Source of the DNA: CAZFQD01 sp964520885
GTDB lineage: Bacteria > Bacillota > Clostridia > Oscillospirales > SIG519
Assembly: GCA_964520885.1 (NCBI GenBank)
Contig: CAZFQD010000028.1
Span: 1-18,967 of the forward strand
DNA length: 18,967 bases
Direction of reading: 5' to 3'
Numbering within the stretch: position 1 is the first letter of the stretch; every line of letters starts with the position of its first letter. A program made the position numbers and the translations under genes. Of this stretch, positions 1 to 5,916 are shown one piece after another. The notes beneath the pieces are model-generated. The model had not been told where the DNA came from. It worked only from the letters and a program-made list of their open reading frames with translations, and ran no database searches.

Positions 1-35
1 AAAACTGAAACATCTCTATCCAGATGTCAAGTTTT
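1..35. repeat. Imperfect hairpin upstream of the transposase remnant
   Basis: The arms AAAACT (1-6) and AGTTTT (30-35), and ACATCT (10-15) and AGATGT (22-27), pair to give a two-part stem with a 6-nt loop. It lies directly before the transposase remnant and covers an in-frame TAA at 35-37. Y1 transposases act on subterminal hairpins, so it could be part of a transposon or REP end. The window starts here, so its full extent is unknown. Confidence 0.35.
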
Positions 36-37
36 AA

Positions 38-235
38 ATGTTACGAGGTACTACAATTTCTCGGGTTATAAAACAAATGAAAGAATATGTTACTAAGCAA
101 ATTGGATATTCTATTTGGCAAAAATCATTTTATGACCATATTATTCGCAATGAACAATCCTTTAAGGAAATTTATGAATACATAGAAAATAATCCCATAA
201 ATTGGAACACGGATAAATATTATTATAAAATTTAA
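38..235 (+). pseudogene. 3' remnant of a REP-associated/IS200-type (Y1) transposase
   Basis: The 65 encoded residues resemble the C-terminal end of REP-associated tyrosine transposases (RAYTs). An SRVIKQ-KEYVTKQIG helix is followed by SIWQKSFYDHIIRN and a closing YIENNPINW block, the usual order in that family. The N-terminal part carrying the HUH metal motif and the catalytic tyrosine is absent. Upstream in the same frame, a TAA at 35-37 interrupts KLKHLYPDVKF, so either the gene carries a nonsense mutation or only a fragment survives. A full protein would be roughly 150-250 aa. It ends 19 bp before lipA and is almost certainly inactive as it stands. Identification rests on family motifs read by eye, and the upstream part lies outside the window. 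Confidence 0.6.
202..229 (+). promoter_or_regulatory. Candidate lipA promoter inside the transposase remnant
   Basis: TTGGAA (202-207) and TATAAA (224-229) are separated by 16 bp and resemble sigma-A -35/-10 boxes (4/6 and 5/6 matches). Transcription would begin near 236, leaving a leader of about 19 nt that contains the AAGGA site at 241-245. Only 19 bp separate the remnant's stop from lipA, so a promoter here is expected unless lipA is read from further upstream. In AT-rich DNA a chance match is possible. Confidence 0.4.
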
Positions 236-254
236 TTTCTAAGGAATGATTTTG

Positions 255-1136
255 ATGAGCGAACTTCCAAAATATAAGCCTGATTGGTTAAAGGTTAAAG
301 CTAATACTGGTGAACAAAACCTAAGAGTTTTGTCAATACTAAATGACCTTAAAATAAATACTGTTTGCCAAGAGGCATCCTGTCCAAATTGTGGAGAATG
401 CTTTGCAAAAAGCACAGCAACATTTATGATTTTAGGCAAAAACTGCACAAGAAATTGCACATTTTGTAATGTAACTAAGGGGAAACCACAAGAGATTGAC
501 TTTGATGAGCCTAAAAATATTGCCAATGCTGTTTTAAAATTAGGACTTAAACATATTGTAATCACAAGTGTTACGAGGGACGATTTAGAGGATGGTGGAG
601 CAAGTAGGTTTTGTGAATGTATTAAGGAAATTAGAAATATCTGCAATAAGGATATAATTATTGAGGTTTTAATTCCCGATTTTAAAGGCGAAATTTCTTC
701 TTTAAAAATGGTAATTAATGCTAAGCCTAATATCATTAATCACAATGTTGAAACTATAAAAAGACTATACCCTGTTTTAAGACCTATGGCTGTTTTTGAA
801 AGGTCATTAGAACTTTTGAAAAGAGTGAAAGAAATAAACCCAAGTATTATTACTAAAAGCGGATTTATGGTTGGAGTATCAGAAAAATACGATGAAGTAA
901 TTAAGTTAATGAAGGCTTTAAGAACGGTTGACTGTGATATTTTAACAATAGGTCAATATTTAGCCCCATCAAAAAGGCATTATCCAATTTTTGAATATAT
1001 TCATCCGGATATTTTTTTACAATATGAAAAAATCGGCTTAGAATTGGGCTTTAAATATGTAGCCTCAGGTCCTTTGGTCAGAAGTTCTTATTATGCCGAA
1101 AAAGCATATAATAAAATAATGGGCACTTCTAATTAG
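255..1136 (+). CDS. lipA: Lipoyl synthase (radical SAM)
   Basis: LipA inserts two sulfur atoms into octanoyl groups carried on lipoyl domains (for example GcvH or 2-oxoacid dehydrogenase E2), the last step of lipoate synthesis in the cytoplasm. From the chosen start the product is 293 aa, normal for the family. Both iron-sulfur motifs are visible: the LipA-specific auxiliary cluster C38-x4-C43-x5-C49, and the radical SAM motif C64-x3-C68-x2-C71. The GQYLAPSKRHYPI block and the C-terminal RSSYYAE (R276-S277-S278; a serine here ligates the auxiliary cluster) are also diagnostic. I place the start at ATG 255 rather than ATG 246, because the Shine-Dalgarno AAGGA (241-245) touches the first ATG but sits 9 nt before the second. 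No lipoyl ligase, transferase or GcvH gene is adjacent. The gene is followed by a strong terminator and appears monocistronic. Confidence 0.95.
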   Translation: MSELPKYKPDWLKVKANTGEQNLRVLSILNDLKINTVCQEASCPNCGECFAKSTATFMILGKNCTRNCTFCNVTKGKPQEIDFDEPKNIANAVLKLGLKHIVITSVTRDDLEDGGASRFCECIKEIRNICNKDIIIEVLIPDFKGEISSLKMVINAKPNIINHNVETIKRLYPVLRPMAVFERSLELLKRVKEINPSIITKSGFMVGVSEKYDEVIKLMKALRTVDCDILTIGQYLAPSKRHYPIFEYIHPDIFLQYEKIGLELGFKYVASGPLVRSSYYAEKAYNKIMGTSN

Positions 1137-1138
1137 AT

Positions 1139-1174
1139 AAAAGAGACTGCACATATTGATACAGTCTCTTTTTA
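1139..1174 (+). terminator. Rho-independent terminator of lipA
   Basis: A perfect 12-bp stem (1139-1150 with 1163-1174, core AGAGACTG/CAGTCTCT) has a 12-nt loop and ends in a T run. It begins 3 bp after the lipA stop codon. Confidence 0.85.
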
Positions 1175-1215
1175 TATTAAGCACAACTTTAATAATATCA
1201 TTATGTGCCAAAAAA

Positions 1216-1251
1216 CGCACACCAATATTAAAAAGAGGTTGTGCGATTTTT
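1216..1251 (+). terminator. Second terminator-like hairpin after lipA
   Basis: CGCACACC (1216-1223) pairs with GGTTGTGCG (1237-1245) with one bulged base, followed by ATTTTT. It lies about 40 bp beyond the main lipA terminator. The upstream GCACAAC (1181-1187) can alternatively pair with GTTGTGC (1238-1244), so two structures compete. It could be a backup terminator or an attenuator. Confidence 0.45.
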
Positions 1252-1252
1252 C

Positions 1253-1503
1253 TTTTGTTCTATTATTATTTTATGATTTTTTTCAGCTTTTGCTACTTAA
1301 ATGAAATTAGAATTATAATATTAAAAAAATAATTGTAACAATGCGTAATATTAAGCAATTTAAAGATATTGGCATTAATTAGTATTAATATATAGGTAAT
1401 TTAATGTAACTACTATTGATTTCTATAAATAATTGTTTACAATGAAATTCTATGGTTTTTTAAATAAAGAAAAAATTCATTATCATAAATAAGGGGTGGT
1501 CAA
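1253..1503 (+). other. AT-rich spacer before speA, no gene seen
   Basis: I see no credible coding region or RNA gene here. TTGCTA (1290-1295) and TATAAT (1314-1319), 18 bp apart, form a possible promoter that would give a leader of about 180 nt. The TTGGCA at about 1369 with TATAGG 16 bp downstream is a weaker alternative. The speA ribosome-binding site AAGGGGTGG lies just before 1504. Confidence 0.3.
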
Positions 1504-2958
1504 ATGTCTAAATCAAAACACAATAAAACACCGTTATACACCGCATTAGAAAAATATGCTTTGGAAAAATTAACACATTTTGATGTCCCCGGTCATAAAA
1601 AATTGAAGGCTTTAGGCGGAATATTTAGCAATGAACTTTTGGCATTTGATGCTAACTCTACAAAAGAACTTGATATGCTATCAAACCCAAATGGGATTAT
1701 AGCAGAGGCAGAGGGATTATTGGCAGAAGCATATGGTGCTGATTTTGCATTTATGTTGGTAAATGGTTCAACCTTTGGAGTTCAAGCTATGATAATGGCA
1801 AGTGTAGGACCAAAGGAAAAAATTATTATGCCCAGAAATGTTCATAAATCTGCTATTAATGGAGTTATTTTATCTGGAGCCATACCAGTTTTTATTGAGC
1901 CGGAAATTGATTATGAATATGGTATTGCAAATGGTGTGGATTATGAAGTAGTTAAGAAAACACTTAAAGAAAATCCTGATGTTAAGGCCGTGCTTTTAGT
2001 TAACCCAACTTATTTTGGTGCTATTTCGGATTTAAAATCAATTATTTCTTTTTGCCATAGAAAAAATATTGCAGTATTAGTGGATGAAGCACATGGTGCA
2101 CATTTTCCTTTTGGAAGTTTTTTGCCTTATTCGTCAAGCTATTATGGTGCTGATTTATGCACTGTAAGTATGCACAAAACCTGCGGTTCATTAACTCAAT
2201 CCTCAATTTTGCTATTAAATGAATATCATTATAAACGCCACGAGATTAGGGCTATTATTAATCTAATGCAAACAACAAGTGCATCTTATTTGCTTATGGC
2301 AAGTATGGATTTAGCAAGAAAAGAATTAGCTCTTAATGGAGAGAAATTATATGATGAATTATATGATATAATAGTAGAAGCTAAAGCAATAATAAATAAT
2401 ATTAATGGATTATCCTGTATAACAAGTGATAGAATAGATGGCAAGGGTGTTTTTGATTATGATGAAACTAAGATAGTTGTTAAGGTTAATGAATTAGGCT
2501 TTTCAGGATTTGAAGTTTATGATATACTAAAAAATGAATATAATGTTCAAATGGAACTTGCAGAAACTTATTGTGTTTTAGCTGTAGTTGGCATTGGAGA
2601 TACTCGTCAAACAATTTTTAATTTAGTAGAAGCCTTAGAGGATTTAAGTAAACGATATTACAAGAAAAAGCCCCCTTTTAAGGTTGAAATGGCTGAATTT
2701 TTTGAAAGGCCAAAAACTGTTATAACTCCAAGAGATGCATTTTTCACTCCTCAAAGATTAGTAAAAATAGAGAATGCTGTTGGGGAAATTTGCGGTGAAT
2801 CTATTATGATTTATCCACCCGGTATTCCTTTGATTATTCCGGGGGAGAGAATTAGTAAAAATATTGTTAAACAATATTGGTTTTATGTAAATCAAAATTG
2901 CGTTATGTTAAATGATGAAGAAGATGTTGGTTTTATTACAATTTTAGGAGAAGCGTAA
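1504..2958 (+). CDS. speA: Arginine decarboxylase (Orn/Lys/Arg decarboxylase family, PLP-dependent)
   Basis: This is a fold-type I PLP decarboxylase of the short Orn/Lys/Arg family found in Bacillota (484 aa, typical length). Visible landmarks are HFDVPGHK (25-32), VNGSTFGVQA (86-95), VDEAHGAH (193-200; D194 contacts the PLP ring nitrogen and H197 lies over the cofactor) and SMHKT, with K225 as the PLP-forming lysine. The C-terminal domain carries the PPGIP stretch conserved in the family. Family homology alone does not separate lysine from arginine decarboxylases, but agmatinase follows directly, so arginine to agmatine is the likely reaction. It has a good ribosome-binding site (AAGGGGTGG, about 5 nt before ATG). 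It probably forms an operon with speB across a 98-bp spacer holding a palindromic repeat. Confidence 0.88.
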   Translation: MSKSKHNKTPLYTALEKYALEKLTHFDVPGHKKLKALGGIFSNELLAFDANSTKELDMLSNPNGIIAEAEGLLAEAYGADFAFMLVNGSTFGVQAMIMASVGPKEKIIMPRNVHKSAINGVILSGAIPVFIEPEIDYEYGIANGVDYEVVKKTLKENPDVKAVLLVNPTYFGAISDLKSIISFCHRKNIAVLVDEAHGAHFPFGSFLPYSSSYYGADLCTVSMHKTCGSLTQSSILLLNEYHYKRHEIRAIINLMQTTSASYLLMASMDLARKELALNGEKLYDELYDIIVEAKAIINNINGLSCITSDRIDGKGVFDYDETKIVVKVNELGFSGFEVYDILKNEYNVQMELAETYCVLAVVGIGDTRQTIFNLVEALEDLSKRYYKKKPPFKVEMAEFFERPKTVITPRDAFFTPQRLVKIENAVGEICGESIMIYPPGIPLIIPGERISKNIVKQYWFYVNQNCVMLNDEEDVGFITILGEA

Positions 2959-3032
2959 TTCAAATTGCAATGTGCAATTTGAATTAACAATTAACAATTA
3001 ACAATTAAGGTTGAAATGCTACGCATTTCTAT
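2957..3032. repeat. Palindromic element A: triloop hairpin, three heptads, second triloop hairpin
   Basis: A perfect 13-bp palindrome with a 3-nt loop (2957-2969/2973-2985) overlaps the speA stop codon. Three AATTAAC heptads (2982-3002) and AATTAAGG (3003-3010) follow. Then comes the hairpin GAAATGC-TAC-GCATTTC (3013-3029). The part from the heptads onward matches element B near 12629 unit for unit. No T run follows, so it is not a standard terminator. Being inside the presumed speA-speB transcript, it could change RNA stability or speB expression. Confidence 0.75.
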
Positions 3033-3056
3033 TAAATTTATTTTTGAGAGGTAATT

Positions 3057-3890
3057 ATGAGTAAATTTATTTCGTGTTCTGCGTCTTATAAAGAGGCGAA
3101 AATAGTGCTTTTTGGAGCACCTTTTGATGGAACTGCTACTTTTCGCAGTGGTTCACGATTTGCTCCTGCTCAAATAAGGACAGATAGTTATGCTTTGGAG
3201 GATTATTCTCCTTATTTTGATAAGGAAATAAAAGAATGTAGCATTTATGATGCGTTGGATTTAGAATTGCCTTTTGGAAATACTAAAAAGGTTTTAAATC
3301 AAATCGGTAGGTTTGCAAAAAAAATCATTAAAGACAATAAAAAGCCTTTAATGATTGGCGGAGAGCATTTAATTACCTTGCCTGTGGTTGAAGAATTATT
3401 CAAAGAGTATAAAGACCTTTGCATTATACATTTTGATGCTCATACTGATTTGCGAAAAGAGTATTTAGGTGAAAAACTATCGCATTCTACTGTTATGTAT
3501 AAATGTTGGGAACTTTTAGGGGATAATAAAATTTTTCAATTTGGTATTCGCTCAGGCACTAAGCAAGAATTTTTATGGGCAAATGAGGGGCATACTTTTT
3601 TAAATAAATTTAATTTTGACAATTTGGATAAGATAAAAGAAATAATAGGAAACAGGCCTGTTTATTTTACTCTTGACTTAGATGTTTTAGACCCTTCAGT
3701 TTTACCCGGAACAGGAACACCAGAACCAGCAGGAGTAACATTTAAAGAATTAATTGAAGCACTTAAAACAATAAACGGCTTAAACATTGTGGGTGCCGAT
3801 GTTGTTGAACTTTGTCCGCACTATGATTTAAGCGGAATTTCAACCGCCGCCGCTTGTAAAGCAATAAGAGAAACATTGTGTATTTTATAA
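3057..3890 (+). CDS. speB: Agmatinase (ureohydrolase family)
   Basis: It hydrolyses agmatine to putrescine and urea using two manganese ions. The product is 277 aa, typical of bacterial agmatinases. All expected metal ligands are present: H104 in GGEH, D127/H129/D131 in HFDAHTD, and D207/D209 in LDLDVLDPS. GTPEPAG (220-226) completes the ureohydrolase signature. The ribosome-binding site GAGAGG precedes the ATG. With speA upstream it makes a complete arginine-to-putrescine route; no spermidine synthase or S-adenosylmethionine decarboxylase gene is adjacent. A hairpin terminator follows the stop codon. Confidence 0.93.
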   Translation: MSKFISCSASYKEAKIVLFGAPFDGTATFRSGSRFAPAQIRTDSYALEDYSPYFDKEIKECSIYDALDLELPFGNTKKVLNQIGRFAKKIIKDNKKPLMIGGEHLITLPVVEELFKEYKDLCIIHFDAHTDLRKEYLGEKLSHSTVMYKCWELLGDNKIFQFGIRSGTKQEFLWANEGHTFLNKFNFDNLDKIKEIIGNRPVYFTLDLDVLDPSVLPGTGTPEPAGVTFKELIEALKTINGLNIVGADVVELCPHYDLSGISTAAACKAIRETLCIL

Positions 3891-3924
3891 TTTTATTGAT
3901 AGCCAATAAAAGTTGGGATAAAAT

Positions 3925-3953
3925 ATGGAACGGTTAAAAAACCGTTCCATTTT
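3925..3953. terminator. Terminator between speB and RNase J (probably bidirectional)
   Basis: An 11-bp perfect stem (3925-3935/3940-3950, core GGAACGGTT/AACCGTTCC) has a 4-nt A loop and is followed by ATTTT on the plus strand and ATTTTAT on the minus strand. The flanking genes converge, so it can serve both. Confidence 0.8.
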
Positions 3954-4002
3954 AGTGCTTTTATATTAATATTTCGTCGCTTGCAATAACCTTTATTTCT
4001 CA

Positions 4003-5670
4003 TTAAATCTCCGTTATTACCACCAAAATCATTGGCTTTCTCTTTGTTTTTTCATAAAGGTATTCAGATAAGACCTCTTTAACCTTATTTTTAATTGAAG
4101 CCCAATCATTTATTCTATTAACTTCACATTTTAGTAAAACTTCACGACAAACAGATTTAATGTCCTCCATTAAACTCTCAGATTCCTTAACATAAACAAA
4201 ACCTCTAGATACTATATCAGGTCCTGAAAGCAATGCTCCGTTTTCATCATCTAAAGTGGCAACAACAACTATTAAACCATCTTCTGCAAGATGTTTTCTA
4301 TCTCTTAAAACAATATTTCCAACATCGCCAACACCTAAACCATCAACTAAAACCTTGCCGGAAGGAACACTGCCAGTGATTTTCCCTGAAAATCTATCCA
4401 GTTCCAAAACAGAGCCTATTTCTAATATAAATATATTTCGTGTGTCCATACCCATATATTTTGCTACTCCGGCGTGCTTTTTTAGATGCCTATATTCTCC
4501 GTGAACAGGAATAAAGTATTTTGGTTTTGCAAGTGCCAAAACTAATTTTAACTCCTCTAAACAAGCATGCCCCGAAACATGAATTTCTGCTAACGATTCA
4601 TAAATAACTTCTGCTCCGGCTTTAAATAACTCATTAATTATCTTTGAAACAGATTTTTCATTGCCCGGAATAGGAGAGGCAGAAATAACAATTAAATCAT
4701 TTATTCCTATTTCAACCTTTTTATGTTCAGAAAAAGCCATACGATAAAGTGCCGACATTGGTTCGCCTTGACTACCTGTTGTTATTAACACCATTTTTTC
4801 TTGAGGATAACGAGAAATAGCATCTATGTCCACTAATACACCATCTGGAATTTTCATATAGCCTAACGAAGTTGCAACACTAATGATATTTACCATACTT
4901 CGTCCAGAAATAGCGACCTTACGGTCATTCTTAGCGGCGGCATCAATAATTTGCTGAACTCTGTGAACATTTGAGGCAAAGGAAGCAACAATTAATCTTC
5001 TTCCTCCACTTTTTTGGAAAATGCTATCAAGCGATTCTCCAACCTTTCGCTCAGACATTGTAAAGCCGGGTCTTTCAACATTAGTTGAATCGGACAATAA
5101 AGCAAGAATACCTTTTTTGCCAAGTTCACCAATTCTCGCTAAATCCATCATTTCTCCCTCAATGGGAGTTAAGTCAATTTTAAAATCACCTGTGTGCAAA
5201 ACCGTGCCAATAGGAGTGTGAATTGCCAAAGCTACAGCATCAGCAATTGAATGGTTTACTCTAATAAATTCCACTTCAAAACTACCAAGTTTAATTCTGC
5301 CACCAATTTTAACCTCAATTAAATTGGATGTTTGACTTAATCTTGCCTCTTTTAACTTTTTGGCAACAATACCGAGTGTAAGTCTTGTGCCATAGACTGG
5401 CAAGTTAAACTCTTTAAGTACATAGGGCAAAGCCCCTATATGGTCCTCATGTCCATGAGTTAATACTATTGCAGAAATTTTATTTATTATTTTTGCAACA
5501 TAAGTCGTGTCTGGAATAACTAAATCTATTCCAAGCATCTCACCGTCTGGAAACGCAAGCCCACAATCAACTATAAAGGCATCGTCTCCGTATTCGAAAA
5601 CCGTCATATTCTTGCCAATCTCGTTAAGACCACCAAGAGGCACGATTTTCAACTTTTCAGTTTTTGTCAT
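4003..5670 (-). CDS. rnjA: Ribonuclease J
   Basis: RNase J is a metallo-beta-lactamase/beta-CASP enzyme with 5'-3' exonuclease and endonuclease activity, central to RNA turnover in Bacillota. The metal-binding motif H72-x-H74-x-D76-H77 lies in LTHGHEDHIGA. Further landmarks are VLHTGDFKID, SDSTNVERPG (beta-CASP), VSGHACLEEL and IPVHGEYRHL. I start at ATG 5670, 11 codons inside the longest frame, because GGAGG sits 9 nt upstream of it; this gives 555 aa, typical of RNase J. I cannot tell J1 from J2 without alignment, and only one copy is in this window. It is preceded by a long leader with its own promoter, and so is probably transcribed separately from the upstream sugar-nucleotide gene. Confidence 0.93.
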   Translation of the reverse strand: MTKTEKLKIVPLGGLNEIGKNMTVFEYGDDAFIVDCGLAFPDGEMLGIDLVIPDTTYVAKIINKISAIVLTHGHEDHIGALPYVLKEFNLPVYGTRLTLGIVAKKLKEARLSQTSNLIEVKIGGRIKLGSFEVEFIRVNHSIADAVALAIHTPIGTVLHTGDFKIDLTPIEGEMMDLARIGELGKKGILALLSDSTNVERPGFTMSERKVGESLDSIFQKSGGRRLIVASFASNVHRVQQIIDAAAKNDRKVAISGRSMVNIISVATSLGYMKIPDGVLVDIDAISRYPQEKMVLITTGSQGEPMSALYRMAFSEHKKVEIGINDLIVISASPIPGNEKSVSKIINELFKAGAEVIYESLAEIHVSGHACLEELKLVLALAKPKYFIPVHGEYRHLKKHAGVAKYMGMDTRNIFILEIGSVLELDRFSGKITGSVPSGKVLVDGLGVGDVGNIVLRDRKHLAEDGLIVVVATLDDENGALLSGPDIVSRGFVYVKESESLMEDIKSVCREVLLKCEVNRINDWASIKNKVKEVLSEYLYEKTKRKPMILVVITEI

Positions 5671-5769
5671 TGTTATTTTCCTCCAAATCATCATTTGAAG
5701 CATTGTTTAGAACCACAATATTAATTAAAAATCATTGTGAAATTAAAAGTTCACAGTAATAATAACCAA

Positions 5770-5800
5770 GACCTAATGCACTATCGCTCCTGCATAGGTC
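5770..5800 (-). promoter_or_regulatory. Hairpin in the rnjA 5' leader
   Basis: On the minus strand GACCTATGCA pairs with TGCATTAGGTC (one bulged base), enclosing the 10-nt loop GGAGCGATAG. It lies about 100 nt upstream of the rnjA start within the predicted leader. A second hairpin, TGTGAA/TTCACA, lies closer to the gene and is followed by ATGATTTTT. I recognise no known riboswitch or T-box. Candidate cis-regulatory structure. Confidence 0.45.
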
Positions 5801-5887
5801 AAAGCATAATTTTAAACAAAGCTATTAATTTTTTTATTGCCAAGAGTATATATAATATGCCTCAAGCATTAAAATTCATTTTCTAAT

Positions 5888-5916
5888 ATTTTACTTTATT
5901 TATTTAAATAAGTCAA
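5888..5916 (-). promoter_or_regulatory. Predicted rnjA promoter
   Basis: On the minus strand TTGACT (5916-5911) and TAAAAT (5893-5888) are separated by 17 bp, each 5/6 to the sigma-A consensus. The -35 box overlaps the TGA stop of the upstream gene. Transcription from here gives a leader of roughly 210 nt. Confidence 0.6.

Noticed and set aside
239..736. 165-codon minus-strand frame across lipA
   Set aside because: It is antisense to a clear lipA gene, has no ribosome-binding site, and its product shows only hydrophobic residues typical of antisense AT-rich coding DNA.
5770..5800. Leader hairpin considered as a T-box or known riboswitch
   Set aside because: There is no T-box sequence or specifier-loop layout, and I could not match it to any riboswitch class I know; it is kept only as an unassigned hairpin.
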